NCBI RefSeq assembly: GCF_030268685.1
Contig: NZ_BSRQ01000006.1
Coordinates: forward strand, 62,001-126,000
Source: Microtetraspora sp. NBRC 13810
GTDB lineage: Bacteria; Actinomycetota; Actinomycetes; Streptosporangiales; Streptosporangiaceae
Direction of reading: 5' to 3'
DNA length: 64,000 nt
Part shown: piece after piece, positions 1 to 10,039 of the stretch
Layout: every line of letters begins with the position of its first letter
Numbering within the stretch: position 1 is the first letter of the stretch
The notes under the pieces: generated by a model
Told to the model about the DNA's origin: nothing
Databases searched by the model: none
What the model saw: the letters and a program-made list of their open reading frames with translations, nothing else
Translations under genes and position numbers: made by a program

Positions 1-171
1 GCGTTCATCCGGTGGTCATCCGTGCCCAACCGGAGTGGGCCGGGTGAAACCGCTTCCGAATGGGGTCGGCTTTCGCCGGGGAATACGGTGTAACGCATTC
101 CGGAGATCGGATGAGCGGCGACCTTGCGGGAAAGGACCTGTGGTCCCGGTCCGTGACGGCATGATTGCATC

Positions 172-918
172 GTGTTCGTCCACGACCCCGTGAGTGGCGC
201 GCTTCCCGGCGCGCTCCCGCTGACGAGACTGCGCACCCGGGCCAGGGCCGCCCGGCGCGCGGCCCTGATCGTGCTCATCGGCGCGGTCGCGCTCCTCGCG
301 ACCGCCCAGACGTTCGCCGAGCGGTCGCCCACCGGGCAGGAGGCCGGGTGCGTGGCCGCGCTGGCCGTCTTCTTCACCGCGCTGCCGGCCCTCGCGGCGA
401 CGCAGGTCCTGTGGTGGTCGCGGGCGCGGGCGGCGCGGGAGTGCGCGCGTGGCATGTTCGCCCCGGAGACGCCCGCCCCGGCCCCGCTGCGGCTCCTGGT
501 GCGCCTCGGCGTCGCGGCCGGCTGGGCGGTGACCGTGCTGCTCGGGCTGGCCCTGCCCCGGCTGTTCGCCGAGTCCGGGCTGTACGGCACGGCCGGCCTG
601 CTGGACCGGGCCGCCGGCCCGCTCGGCCTGGCCGGTTACGCGGCGGGGGTGTTCTTCGCCCTGTGGTGGGCACGGGACGTGGCGGGGATGCTGGCGTGTG
701 CCGTCCACCGGCGGGGATCACCTGGAGATCCCTGGGATCCGGAGCGCGGCCCGCGCCCCCGGCGAGGCACGGCGCTCTGGGCGGGCGCGGTGGCAGGGAC
801 CGCCGCGCTGCTCGGAGCCCGTGCCCACCTGTGGGAGCCGGGCCTGCCCGCCCTGTCCGCCGTCTTCTTCGGAGTGGCGCTGGCCCTGGTGGCGCGGATG
901 CTTGTTACCGATGAGTAG
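172..918 (+). CDS. Hypothetical multi-pass membrane protein
   Basis: A 248-residue protein that I do not recognise. After a short basic N-terminus it has hydrophobic stretches near residues 32-47, 60-75, 105-125, 145-165 and 205-245, so it is probably an integral membrane protein with about five segments. The GTG start is the longest choice; an in-frame GTG lies six codons downstream and no clear ribosome binding site favours either. The thiolase gene begins 39 bases after its stop on the same strand. The 171 bases before it hold no gene that I can support. Confidence 0.6.
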   Translation: MFVHDPVSGALPGALPLTRLRTRARAARRAALIVLIGAVALLATAQTFAERSPTGQEAGCVAALAVFFTALPALAATQVLWWSRARAARECARGMFAPETPAPAPLRLLVRLGVAAGWAVTVLLGLALPRLFAESGLYGTAGLLDRAAGPLGLAGYAAGVFFALWWARDVAGMLACAVHRRGSPGDPWDPERGPRPRRGTALWAGAVAGTAALLGARAHLWEPGLPALSAVFFGVALALVARMLVTDE

Positions 919-957
919 CATAGGCGGTGGGAACCATCCACCAACGAGGAGCGAACC

Positions 958-2154
958 GTGCCTTCCTCTCGTGACGTCGTATTCGTCGACGGTGTGCGCA
1001 CGCCCTTCGGCCGGTCCGGCCCCAAGGGGATGTACGCCGAGACACGCGCGGACGACCTGGTGGTCCGCGTCATCCGTGAACTGCTGCGACGCAACCCCGG
1101 CCTGCCGCCGGAGCGCGTGGACGAGGTCGCCGTCGCGGCCACGACGCAGATCGGCGACCAGGGCCTGACCATCGGCCGATCGGCCGCCGTCCTCGCCGGG
1201 CTGCCCAAGAGCGTCCCCGGCTACGCGATCGACCGCATGTGCGCGGGCGCGATGACCGCGGTCACCACCGTGGCCGGCGGCATCGCCTTCGGCGCCTACG
1301 ACGTGGCCATCGCGGGCGGCGTCGAGCACATGGGCCGCCACCCCATGGGCGAGGGCGTCGACCCCAATCCGAGATTCCTCGCCGAACGGCTCGTCGACGG
1401 CTCCGCGCTGGTGATGGGCATGACGGCCGAGAACCTGCACGACCGCTACCCCGGCGTCTCCAGGGAGCGCGCCGACGCCTACGCGGTCATCTCCCAGGAG
1501 CGGGCCGCCAAAGCCTACGCCGACGGGAAGATCCAGCCCGACCTGGTCGAGATGGCCACCCGCTCGGCCGACAGGGGCTGGGGCCTGGCCACCGCCGACG
1601 AGGCCCCGCGGCCGGGCACCACGCTCGCCGCGCTGGGCGCGCTGAAGACGCCGTTCCGGCCGCACGGCCGGGTCACGGCGGGCAACGCCTCCGGCATCAA
1701 CGACGGCGCCACCGGCTGCCTCGTGGCCGCCGCCGACGTGGCCGCCGAGCTGGGCCTGAGCGCCCGGATGCGGCTGGTCTCCTACGCCTTCGCCGGGGTG
1801 GACCCCGAGGTGATGGGCGTGGGCCCGATCCCCTCGACCGAGCGGGCCCTGCGGCTGGCCGGGCTGGGCATCGGCGACATCGGGCTGTTCGAGATAAACG
1901 AGGCGTTCGCCGTACAGGTCCTGGTGTTCCTCGACCACTTCGGGATCGCCGACGACGATCCCCGGGTCAACCCCTACGGCGGCGCGATCGCCTACGGGCA
2001 TCCGCTGGCCTCCTCGGGGGTGCGGCTGATGACCCAGCTCGCCCGCGAGTTCGGCGAGCATCCGGAGGTCCGGTACGGCCTGACCACCATGTGCGTCGGC
2101 ATGGGCATGGGCGGGACCGTCGTGTGGGAGAACCTCGGTTGGGAGGGCAAGTGA
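958..2154 (+). CDS. fadA: Acetyl-CoA acyltransferase (thiolase), fatty-acid beta-oxidation
   Basis: A 398-residue thiolase that cleaves 3-ketoacyl-CoA with CoA in the last step of beta-oxidation. The catalytic triad is visible: nucleophilic Cys95 in DRMCAGAM, His348 in YGHPLASSG, and Cys379 in TTMCVGMGMGG. The length is normal for the family. The GTG start is preceded by a GAGGA ribosome binding site. Its stop overlaps the start of the next gene in a GTGA arrangement, so the two subunits of the trifunctional complex are probably translationally coupled. The downstream hydratase/dehydrogenase supports a degradative rather than biosynthetic thiolase. Confidence 0.95.
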   Translation: MPSSRDVVFVDGVRTPFGRSGPKGMYAETRADDLVVRVIRELLRRNPGLPPERVDEVAVAATTQIGDQGLTIGRSAAVLAGLPKSVPGYAIDRMCAGAMTAVTTVAGGIAFGAYDVAIAGGVEHMGRHPMGEGVDPNPRFLAERLVDGSALVMGMTAENLHDRYPGVSRERADAYAVISQERAAKAYADGKIQPDLVEMATRSADRGWGLATADEAPRPGTTLAALGALKTPFRPHGRVTAGNASGINDGATGCLVAAADVAAELGLSARMRLVSYAFAGVDPEVMGVGPIPSTERALRLAGLGIGDIGLFEINEAFAVQVLVFLDHFGIADDDPRVNPYGGAIAYGHPLASSGVRLMTQLAREFGEHPEVRYGLTTMCVGMGMGGTVVWENLGWEGK

Positions 2155-4253
2155 GTCTGGACACCTGGCGTTCGGTGCTGCTGGGCCGGGCCGCGGACGA
2201 GGTCGTCACCAGGGCACTGGTGCGCGACGTGGAGCTGCCGGGCGGGGCGGGCACCCTGGCCCTGATCACCCTGGACAACGGCTTCGACCACACCCGGCCG
2301 AACACGTTCGGCCCGCACGGCCTGCTCGCGCTGAACGGCGCGCTGGACGGCATCGCCACCCGCACCGACGTGGCCGCCGTCGCGGTGACCGGCAAGCCGT
2401 TCATCTTCGGCGTCGGCGCCGACCTCGACGGCGCGGCGGCGCTGGCCACCCGCGAGGAGGCGGAGGCCGTCGCGGCGCTCGGCCACCACGTCCTGCGGCG
2501 TCTCGGCGAGCTGGGCGTCCCGTCGTTCGCGTTCGTGAACGGCGCGGCGATGGGCGGCGGCCTGGAGGTGGCGCTGCACTGCGACTACCGGACGATCTCC
2601 TCCGGGGTGACCGCGGTCGCGCTGCCCGAGTGCTTCCTCGGGCTGGTGCCCGGCTGGGGCGGCACGCAACTCCTCCCCCGGCTGATCGGCCCCGAGCGCG
2701 CGATCAAGCTGATCATCGAGAATCCGCTCTCCCAGAACCGCATGACCGACGGGGCGGGCGCCCACGCGCTGGGCGTCGCCGACGCGCTGTTCGAGCCGGC
2801 CGACTTCCTGGAGGAGTCGCTGCGCTGGGCGGCCCGGGTGCTGCGCGGCGAGGTCACCGTGACCCGCGAGGACCACACCGCCGCCGACTGGTCGCCGGTC
2901 CTGGAGCAGGCCCGCGCGCTGGTGGACCTCAAGCTGCGCGGCGCCTCGCCGGCGCCGTACCGGGCGCTCGACCTGATCGCCCTGGCCCGTACGGCGGGCC
3001 GCGACGAGGGCTTCGCCGCCGAGGACGCCGCGCTCGCCGACCTGCTCATGGGCGACGAGCTGCGCGCCGGGATCTACTCCTTCAACCTGGTGCAGCGCCG
3101 GGCCAAGCGGCCGGCCGGAGCGCCGGACGCCGCCCTGGCCAGGAAGGTCTCCAAGGTCGGCGTGGTGGGCGCGGGCCTGATGGCCTCGCAGCTCGCCCTG
3201 CTGTTCGCGCGGCGACTGGAGGTGCCCGTCGTGCTGACCGACCTGGACGAGGCGCGTCTCGCCAAGGGCGTCGGCTACGTGCATGACGAGGTGGACCGGC
3301 TGCTGGCCAAGGGCCGGATCTCCGGTGACCAGGCGAGCCGGCTCAAGGGCCTGGTGACGGGCTCGCTGAGCAAGGACGCCTTCGCCGACGCCGACTTCGT
3401 CATCGAGGCGGTGTTCGAGGACCTGGGCGTCAAGCAGAAGGTGTTCGCCGAGGTCGAGGCGGTCGTCTCGGCCGAGTGCGTGCTCGCCACGAACACGTCG
3501 TCGCTGCCGGTGACCGCGATGGCCGCCGGGCTGCGCCATCCGGGCCGGGTGGTGGGTTTCCACTTCTTCAACCCGGTCGCGGTGCTGCCGCTGCTGGAGA
3601 TCGTCAAGGGTGCGGCGACCGACGACGCGACGCTCGCCACGGCCTTCGCCGTGGGCAAGGCGCTGAAGAAGTCGAGCGTGCTGGTGAAGGACGCGCCGGC
3701 GTTCGTGGTCAACCGGCTGCTGACGAGGTTCATGGGCGAGGTGATCGCGGCGGTGGACGAGGGCACCCCGCTGGCGGTCGCCGACCACGCGCTGGACGGG
3801 CTCGGCCTGCCGATGACCCCGTTCACACTGCTCCAGCTCGTCGGGCCGGCGGTCTCGCTGCACGTGGCCGAGACCCTGCACACGGCCTTCCCCGACCGTT
3901 ACGGCGTCTCGGCCAACCTCGCCGCGCTGGTGGCGGCCGGTAAGCCGGGTGTCTACGGCGCCGACTTCGGCATCGACCCCGAGGCGGAGGCGATCTTCGG
4001 CGGCGGCGGGTCGCCGTCGAGCGCCGAGAAGGTCCGCGACCGCGCCCTGAGCGCCCTCGCCGCGGAGATCAAGATCATGCTGGACGAGGGCGTGGTCTCG
4101 GCGGCGCAGGACATCGACCTGTGCATGATCCTCGGCGCCGGCTGGCCGTTCCACCTGGGCGGCGTGACCCCCTACCTGGACCGCACCGGCGTCGCCGAGC
4201 GGGTCAACGGGGCGCGTTTCCTGCCCAGGGGGACGGCCTCCGTCCCCGCCTAG
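2151..4253 (+). CDS. fadB: 3-hydroxyacyl-CoA dehydrogenase / enoyl-CoA hydratase fusion (FadB/FadJ type)
   Basis: A 700-residue bifunctional protein. The N-terminal crotonase domain (about 1-300) has an oxyanion-hole stretch AAMGGGLEVAL and the LPE and GLVPGWGGTQ motifs. A 3-hydroxyacyl-CoA dehydrogenase NAD-binding domain starts at residue 337 with GVVGAGLM and includes FHFFNPV. The C-terminal dehydrogenase domains follow. It should hydrate enoyl-CoA and oxidise the 3-hydroxyacyl product. The reading frame stays open far upstream through the thiolase gene, but the GTG at 2151, overlapping the thiolase TGA, is the natural start. It ends in a 4-base convergent overlap with the permease on the other strand. 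Confidence 0.94.
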   Translation: MSLDTWRSVLLGRAADEVVTRALVRDVELPGGAGTLALITLDNGFDHTRPNTFGPHGLLALNGALDGIATRTDVAAVAVTGKPFIFGVGADLDGAAALATREEAEAVAALGHHVLRRLGELGVPSFAFVNGAAMGGGLEVALHCDYRTISSGVTAVALPECFLGLVPGWGGTQLLPRLIGPERAIKLIIENPLSQNRMTDGAGAHALGVADALFEPADFLEESLRWAARVLRGEVTVTREDHTAADWSPVLEQARALVDLKLRGASPAPYRALDLIALARTAGRDEGFAAEDAALADLLMGDELRAGIYSFNLVQRRAKRPAGAPDAALARKVSKVGVVGAGLMASQLALLFARRLEVPVVLTDLDEARLAKGVGYVHDEVDRLLAKGRISGDQASRLKGLVTGSLSKDAFADADFVIEAVFEDLGVKQKVFAEVEAVVSAECVLATNTSSLPVTAMAAGLRHPGRVVGFHFFNPVAVLPLLEIVKGAATDDATLATAFAVGKALKKSSVLVKDAPAFVVNRLLTRFMGEVIAAVDEGTPLAVADHALDGLGLPMTPFTLLQLVGPAVSLHVAETLHTAFPDRYGVSANLAALVAAGKPGVYGADFGIDPEAEAIFGGGGSPSSAEKVRDRALSALAAEIKIMLDEGVVSAAQDIDLCMILGAGWPFHLGGVTPYLDRTGVAERVNGARFLPRGTASVPA

Positions 4254-5743
4254 CCGACGGGCCGCCTGGCGTCCCCCTGAGCGGGCTCGGGGGGACGCGC
4301 CAGGTGGCTGTGCCTGCGGCCGTAGAGGAAGTAGACGACGACGCCGACGGCCATCCAGGCGAGGAACCGCAGCCAGGTCTCCACCGGCAGGTTGACCATG
4401 AGGTAGGCCGAGGCCAGCACGGACAGGATCGGCACCAGCGGCACCAGCGGGGTCCGGAAGGGGCGCGGCAGTTCCGGACGCGTCCTGCGCAGCAGCACCA
4501 CGGCGATCGAGACGATCACGAACGCGAAGAGCGTGCCGATGTTGACCAGCTCGGCCAGCGCCGACAGCGGGATGAACCCGGCGAGCACGGCGGTGACCAG
4601 GCCGATGATGACGGTGATCCTGGCGGGCGTGCCGTACTTGGGATGCACGGCGGCCAGGCTGCGCGGCAGCAGGCTGTCCCGGCTCATCGCGAAGAAGACC
4701 CGGCTCTGCCCGAGCATCATGATGAGCACGACCGTGGTGAGCCCCGCGATCGCGCCGATGCTGATCACGGTGGCCAGCCACGGCTGCCCCACCGCGCGGA
4801 ACGCGTCGGCGAGCGGCGCCGCGGAGCTGAGCCGCTGGTACGGCTGCATGCCGACCACGACCAGCGAGACCCCCACGTAGAGCGCGGTGCACACGGCCAG
4901 CGAGCCTAGGATGCCGATCGGCATGTCGCGCTGCGGGTTCTTGGTCTCCTCGGCGGCGGTGGCGACGATGTCGAACCCGATGAAGGCGAAGAACACCACG
5001 GCGGCGGCGGAGAAGACGCCCGCGATGCCGTACGCGGTGGGGGTGAGGCCGAAGAGCACCTGGATGAGCGGGGCGCCCAGGCCCTCGACGCTCTGGGTGG
5101 CCTCGGCCGGCGGGATGAACGGGGTGTAGTTCCGCGAGTCGATGAAGAACAGCCCTGCGAAGATCACCAGCAGCACCACGGCGACCTTGACCGTCACGAG
5201 CACGAGGTTGGTCCGCGAGGAGAGCTTGATGCCGGCGACCAGGACGACGGTCAGCAGCAGCACGATGAGCATCGCGGGCAGGTTGAACACCGCCCCCTCC
5301 CCCGCTAGCCCGGGTGGCAGGTGCACCCCCAGCGTGGCCATCAGCGAGGCGAAGTACCCCGACCAGCCGACGGACACCACCGCCGCGCCCAGGGCCAGCT
5401 CCAGGATGAGGTCCCAGCCGATGATCCAGGCGGGGAACTCGCCCAGCGTCGCGTAGGCGAAGGTGTAGGCGGAGCCGGCGACCGGCACGGTGGACGCGAA
5501 CTCCGCGTAGCAGAGGGCGGCGAGCCCGCACGCGACCGCCGCGACCACGAAGGACAGCGCCACGGCCGGGCCCGCGGTGTCCCGGGCGACCCGGCCGGTC
5601 AGCACGAAGATGCCGGTGCCCACGATGACACCGACGCCGAACACGGTGAGATCGAGGGCGCTCAGCCGGCGCCGCAGCCGATGTTCCGGCGCCTCCGTGT
5701 CCTTGATGGTCTGTTCGATGCTTTTGGTGCGGAACATTCCCAC
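4250..5743 (-). CDS. APC-superfamily cationic amino-acid permease
   Basis: A 497-residue inner-membrane transporter of the cationic amino-acid transporter branch of the APC superfamily. Twelve or more hydrophobic segments are evident. The family signature GVGVIVGTGIFVLTG lies in the first membrane helix, with FFAFIGFDIVATAAEE in the middle and RVFFAMSRDSLLP later. The GTG start is chosen because GGAGGG lies six bases upstream; an ATG two codons further in is the alternative. The substrate cannot be fixed from sequence. It lies downstream of dxs on the same strand but with an 80-base gap, so a shared transcript is uncertain. Confidence 0.9.
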   Translation of the reverse strand: MGMFRTKSIEQTIKDTEAPEHRLRRRLSALDLTVFGVGVIVGTGIFVLTGRVARDTAGPAVALSFVVAAVACGLAALCYAEFASTVPVAGSAYTFAYATLGEFPAWIIGWDLILELALGAAVVSVGWSGYFASLMATLGVHLPPGLAGEGAVFNLPAMLIVLLLTVVLVAGIKLSSRTNLVLVTVKVAVVLLVIFAGLFFIDSRNYTPFIPPAEATQSVEGLGAPLIQVLFGLTPTAYGIAGVFSAAAVVFFAFIGFDIVATAAEETKNPQRDMPIGILGSLAVCTALYVGVSLVVVGMQPYQRLSSAAPLADAFRAVGQPWLATVISIGAIAGLTTVVLIMMLGQSRVFFAMSRDSLLPRSLAAVHPKYGTPARITVIIGLVTAVLAGFIPLSALAELVNIGTLFAFVIVSIAVVLLRRTRPELPRPFRTPLVPLVPILSVLASAYLMVNLPVETWLRFLAWMAVGVVVYFLYGRRHSHLARPPEPAQGDARRPVG

Positions 5744-5823
5744 CGTGTGCCCTCCGATCCCCCTGCTACTCCTCCTCTGCTTTCCCCTTCACAAGGACTC
5801 TTACTGCTGGATCGGCCGAACTG

Positions 5824-7731
5824 TCAGTGCGCGGTGGGATGTTCCAGGACGGGGCTGCGCCTGGCGACCGCCTCGGTGATCTCCCGGGCGAGGTCCTGGC
5901 CGGTGAGACCCGCCTCGGAGAGGATCTTGGGCCGCTTGGCGTGGTCCAGGAAGCGCTGCGGGATGCCGTAGGTGCGCACCGGGACGTCCACGTCGGCGTC
6001 GCGGAGCATCCGGGCCACCGCGTCGCCCACGCCGCCGACCCTGCCGTTGTCCTCGACCACCACGACCAGCTTGTGCGCCTGCGCGGCGAGCACCAGGGCC
6101 TCGTCCAGCGGCTTGACCCAGCGGGGGTCCACCACGGTGGCGGAGATGCCCTGCGCGTCGAGCAGGTCGGCGGCCTCCAGGCAGGTCTCGGCCATCGGCC
6201 CCACGGCCACCACGAGCACGTCGGGGTCGCCGGCCCGCAGCACGTCGGCCTCGCCCAGCTTGCCGACGGCCTCCAGCTCGGTCGCGACCGCGCCCTTGGG
6301 GAAGCGGACGACGGTGGGCGCGTCGTCGACCTCGACCGCCTCGGCCAGCAGCTCGCCGAGCCGCGTGGCGTCGCGCGGGACGGCGATGCGCAGGCCCGGC
6401 ACGACCTGGAGGATCGACAGGTCCCACATGCCGTTGTGGCTGGCCCCGTCGTCGCCGGTGACGCCCGCGCGGTCGAGCACGACGGTGACGGGCAGGCGGT
6501 GCAGCGCGACGTCCATCAGGAGCTGGTCGAAGGCGCGGTTGAGGAAGGTGGCGTAGACCGCGACCACCGGGTGCAGGCCGCCGAGGGCCAGGCCGGCGGC
6601 GGAGGTCAGCGCGTGCTGCTCGGCGATGCCGACGTCGTAGATGCGGTCGGGGAAGGTCTCGGCGAAGGGCGCCAGGCCGGTCGGGTGCAGCATCGCGGCG
6701 GTGATCGCCACGATGTCCTGGCGGCGGTGGCCGAGCCGGACGAGCTCCTCGCCGAAGACGTTGGTCCAGCCGTGCGGCGTGGCCCGCTCCTCACCGGTCA
6801 GCGGGTCGAAGGCGCGCGGCGAGTGGAACCGGTCCTCGTCGTGGTTCTCGGCCGGGGAGTAGCCGTGCCCCTTGCGGGTGATCGCGTGCACGATGACCGG
6901 GCCGCGGTAGTCGCGCGCCTTGCGCAGCGCCGCCTCCAGGGCCGCCTCGTCGTGGCCGTCGATCGGGCCCACGTACTTCAGGCCGAGGTCCTCGAACATC
7001 ACCTGCGGGGCGACGATGTCCTTCAGCCCCTTCTTGATGCCGTGCAGCGCCTCGTAGAACGGCGGCCCGACGACGGGGACCTTCGGCACGTTGCCCTTGA
7101 CGAACTCCAGCGCCCCCTCGTACTTCTTGGTCACCCGCAGGGCCGACAGGTGGCTGGCCAGCCCGCCGATCGTCGGGGAGTAGGAGCGGCCGTTGTCGTT
7201 GACCACGATGACCAGCGGCAGGTCCTTGTTGGCGGCGATGTTGTTCAGCGCCTCCCAGGCCATGCCGCCGGTGAGCGCGCCGTCGCCGATCACCGCCACG
7301 ACCGTGCGGCCGGTCTCGCCGCGCAGCTTGTAAGCCTTGGCCATGCCGTCCGCGTAGGACAGCGCGGTGGAGGCGTGCGAGTTCTCGACGAAATCGTGCT
7401 CGGACTCGGCCTGGCTGGGGTAGCCGGACAGGCCGCCCTCCTGCTTCAGGGCCTTGAAGCCCTCGACGCGGCCGGTGAGCATCTTGTGCACGTAAGCCTG
7501 GTGGCCGGTGTCCCAGATGATCGGGTCGCCCGGCGAGTCGAAGACGCGGTGCACGGCGATCGTCAGCTCCACGACCCCCAGGTTGGGACCGAGGTGGCCG
7601 CCGTTCCTGGCGCAGGAGGCGACGAGCAGGTCCCGGATCTCGGCCGCGAGCCTGGGCAGGTCACCCGCCTCCAGCAGCTTGAGATCGTGAGGCCCCCTGA
7701 CCGACTCCAGAAGCCCAGGCCGTTCGCCCAC
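5824..7731 (-). CDS. dxs: 1-deoxy-D-xylulose-5-phosphate synthase
   Basis: Thiamine-diphosphate enzyme that condenses pyruvate with glyceraldehyde-3-phosphate, the first step of the MEP isoprenoid pathway. The N-terminal part has [15 protein letters not shown] and the cofactor-binding GDGALTGG near residue 147. The transketolase-like middle domain carries [17 protein letters not shown], followed by a typical C-terminal domain. The frame is open 27 codons further upstream, but GTG at 7731 has a GAGAGGG ribosome binding site about seven bases away and gives 635 residues, the normal length. No other MEP-pathway gene lies next to it. Confidence 0.96.
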   Translation of the reverse strand: MGERPGLLESVRGPHDLKLLEAGDLPRLAAEIRDLLVASCARNGGHLGPNLGVVELTIAVHRVFDSPGDPIIWDTGHQAYVHKMLTGRVEGFKALKQEGGLSGYPSQAESEHDFVENSHASTALSYADGMAKAYKLRGETGRTVVAVIGDGALTGGMAWEALNNIAANKDLPLVIVVNDNGRSYSPTIGGLASHLSALRVTKKYEGALEFVKGNVPKVPVVGPPFYEALHGIKKGLKDIVAPQVMFEDLGLKYVGPIDGHDEAALEAALRKARDYRGPVIVHAITRKGHGYSPAENHDEDRFHSPRAFDPLTGEERATPHGWTNVFGEELVRLGHRRQDIVAITAAMLHPTGLAPFAETFPDRIYDVGIAEQHALTSAAGLALGGLHPVVAVYATFLNRAFDQLLMDVALHRLPVTVVLDRAGVTGDDGASHNGMWDLSILQVVPGLRIAVPRDATRLGELLAEAVEVDDAPTVVRFPKGAVATELEAVGKLGEADVLRAGDPDVLVVAVGPMAETCLEAADLLDAQGISATVVDPRWVKPLDEALVLAAQAHKLVVVVEDNGRVGGVGDAVARMLRDADVDVPVRTYGIPQRFLDHAKRPKILSEAGLTGQDLAREITEAVARRSPVLEHPTAH

Positions 7732-7873
7732 GGGATCACCCTCTCTGTTCGACTTTGCACACCTCACCACCGCCCCGAGTGTAGTTGGCCGGAAGCCGCC
7801 CACCCTCGGCATCCCTGAAACGATGATGAAGCTGACCCGTTTTGTTGGCTCTTGTTCTACTCTTTACGCCACT

Positions 7874-8779
7874 ATGATCAGCCGCCTCGTGAGAAGACTG
7901 TGGTCACTGCTCGCCGTGGTGACCGTCTTCTCACTGCTCTGCACGGGCACCGCCGAGGCGCCGGCGTCCACCGCGCCGCCCGCCCCTCCCGCCGCCCAGC
8001 GGGAGGCCGGTCAGGACGCCGGAACCGAGACGGGAACCGGCGTGGACACCGCGCCCGAGCAGGGCCGGCGTCCGGCGCGGGGCAAAGCCTCCGCGACCGC
8101 CAACGCCCTCTACAGGACCGGGCGGCTGCCGCGGCTCCGCTGCGCCCCCGGAGAGATCCTTCCCGGAAGCGCGGCGTCCTACCGGGGGTTCATGAGCCGG
8201 GTCACCGCCTGCCTCAACAGGTCGTGGGGCCGGCAGTTCGCGAAGGCGCGGCTGCCGTTCACCAAACCGCGGCTGCGGTTCGTCACCGGGCAGGTGAGCA
8301 GCCCGTGCGGCAAGTGGCCGACCGGCGCGGGCGGCTACTACTGCTCCGCCAACCGCACCATCTACATCGGGATCACCAAGCGGGTCCTGCGCGAGGGGTT
8401 CGAGCTGGGATCGGCGCAGTTCATGGCGCACGAGTACGCCCACCACGTGCAGACGCTCAGCGGGATCGGGCCCGACTACTACTTCCCCCGGCACGCCTGG
8501 GCCGGCCGCGCCGAGGCGCTCGCCCTGTCCCGGCGCTTCGAGGTGCAGGCCGACTGCATGGGCTCGGCGTTCCTGGGCAGCGTGGCCGGGACCCTGCCGG
8601 TGCGGGACACCGACTGGCGGGGGATGATCGAGTGGACCACGCGGTACGGCGACGAGGCGTGGCCGGCCAACGACCACGGCAAGGGTTCCACCCAGGCATA
8701 TTGGATGGGACGCGGCTTCGAGGCGTGCGCCCCGGGCGCCTGCAACACCTGGACGGCCTCGAAGGCCCGGGTGGCCTGA
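7874..8779 (+). CDS. Secreted neutral zinc metallopeptidase (YpfJ-like)
   Basis: A 301-residue protein with an N-terminal signal or anchor segment (RRLWSLLAVVTVFSLLCTG), a low-complexity Ala/Pro/Gly linker to about residue 75, and a C-terminal zinc peptidase domain. The zinc motif HEYAH is at residues 186-190, and a downstream glutamate in FEVQADCMG fits the third ligand of the family. Four or more cysteines outside the signal suggest disulphides in an exported protein. The frame is open 17 codons further upstream, but the ATG at 7874 gives a conventional signal peptide. Substrate unknown. Confidence 0.82.
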   Translation: MISRLVRRLWSLLAVVTVFSLLCTGTAEAPASTAPPAPPAAQREAGQDAGTETGTGVDTAPEQGRRPARGKASATANALYRTGRLPRLRCAPGEILPGSAASYRGFMSRVTACLNRSWGRQFAKARLPFTKPRLRFVTGQVSSPCGKWPTGAGGYYCSANRTIYIGITKRVLREGFELGSAQFMAHEYAHHVQTLSGIGPDYYFPRHAWAGRAEALALSRRFEVQADCMGSAFLGSVAGTLPVRDTDWRGMIEWTTRYGDEAWPANDHGKGSTQAYWMGRGFEACAPGACNTWTASKARVA

Positions 8780-8792
8780 AAGGGCGGAAGGG

Positions 8793-9995
8793 TCAGATGC
8801 TGACCCGGGCGAGGGCCTCCAGGGGGTCGGCCAGGACGTGTGAGAAGGCCAGCTCGGCGGCGCCCATGAGGGTGGCGTCGTCGCCGAGCAGGGACGTGCG
8901 CAGCCGCAGGTGCTCGCGGGAGGCGGGCAGGGCGTCGGTGGCGAGGCGGCTGCGCACCTGGGCCGCGGAGCCGAGGTAGACCTCGCGCAGCATCCCGCCG
9001 AAGACGACGATCTCCGGGTTGAAGATGTTCACCAGGTTGGCGACGCCGACGCCGAGCCAGTCGCCCACCCTCATGAGCGCCTCCTGGGCGGTGATGTCGC
9101 CCATGTCGGCGGCCTCGACCACGGCGCGCACGGCCTCCTTGCCGACCCGCGTGCCGTACCTCCCGGTCGGCTCCAGCAGGGCCCGCTCCCCCACCTCGGC
9201 CTCCAGGCACCCCCGGGCGCCGCAGCCGCAGGGCCGCCCGCCGGGGTTGACCACCATGTGGCCGACCTCGCCGCCGTAGCCCTGGTGGCCGCCCAGGAGC
9301 CTGCCTTCCGCGATCACCCCGCCGCCGACGCCCACGTCGCCGTGCAGGAAGATCAGGTCGTGGCAGCCGACGCCCAGGCCGCGCGACTGCTCGGCGAGCG
9401 CGGCGAGGTTGGCGTCGTTGCCCACGGCCACCGGCAGGCCGAGGGCGAGCCGGCGGCTCAGCTCCTCCCCGAAGGGGACGACCTCGTGCCCCAGGTTGGG
9501 ATCGAGCCGGACCATGCCGTCGCCCTTGGACACCCTGCCCGAGATCGCCGCGCCGGCTCCGACGCACGTGGTGTCGGGGCGGGTCTTGCGGTGCATCTGC
9601 CGGGCGAAGCCGGCCAGCGCGCCGGTGATCTCGTCCAGCGAGAACTCGCCGCGCCGCCGTACGGCCTCGCGACGGTCGAGGATGACGCCGCCCAGGCCCA
9701 CCCGGGCGGCCACCAGCCGGTCGACCCCCACGTCGAAGGCGAACACGTAGACCTTCGCCGACTCGGGCCGGACGACCAGCGAGGGCCGTCCCGCCCTCCT
9801 GGTCTGCCTGGGCAGCTCCTCGCGGACCAGGCCGGCGGCGGTGAGGTCCGCGGTGAGCGCCATGATCGTGCTGCGGTTGAGCCCCATCCGGCTGGTCAGC
9901 TCGGCCCGCGAGGTCGGCCCGCTCAGGTGGACGTGGCGCAGCAGGGCGCCGAGGTTATGCCGCCGGATCTCCTCTTGGGAGGGGCCTGCGCGCAT
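8793..9995 (-). CDS. ROK-family transcriptional regulator of the adjacent sugar ABC operon
   Basis: A 400-residue ROK repressor. An N-terminal winged helix (about 15-75, TSRAELTSRMGLNRSTIMAL) binds DNA, and a ROK/ASKHA domain follows with the zinc-binding CGCGARGCLE motif and sugar-kinase-like nucleotide-site remnants. ATG 9995 is preceded by CAGGAAA. It is the last gene on the strand after the binding protein, ATPase and permease, 44 bases behind the permease stop. By analogy with XylR-type ROK proteins it probably represses this importer and responds to the imported sugar. That role is inference. Confidence 0.9.
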   Translation of the reverse strand: MRAGPSQEEIRRHNLGALLRHVHLSGPTSRAELTSRMGLNRSTIMALTADLTAAGLVREELPRQTRRAGRPSLVVRPESAKVYVFAFDVGVDRLVAARVGLGGVILDRREAVRRRGEFSLDEITGALAGFARQMHRKTRPDTTCVGAGAAISGRVSKGDGMVRLDPNLGHEVVPFGEELSRRLALGLPVAVGNDANLAALAEQSRGLGVGCHDLIFLHGDVGVGGGVIAEGRLLGGHQGYGGEVGHMVVNPGGRPCGCGARGCLEAEVGERALLEPTGRYGTRVGKEAVRAVVEAADMGDITAQEALMRVGDWLGVGVANLVNIFNPEIVVFGGMLREVYLGSAAQVRSRLATDALPASREHLRLRTSLLGDDATLMGAAELAFSHVLADPLEALARVSI

Positions 9996-10039
9996 GACCG
10001 AGATTTCCTGCCGTTCTGTCGGGGGGGACGAACCCTCGA

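Noticed and set aside
1239-4253. A 1004-codon frame suggesting a thiolase-hydratase-dehydrogenase fusion
   Set aside because: The part before 2151 is out of frame with the thiolase and Arg-rich; GTG 2151 with the GTGA overlap is the true start.
1992-5531. Minus-strand open frame of 1179 codons
   Set aside because: Arg/Gly/Ala-rich composition and antisense to fadB and out of frame with the permease; a shadow produced by high GC.
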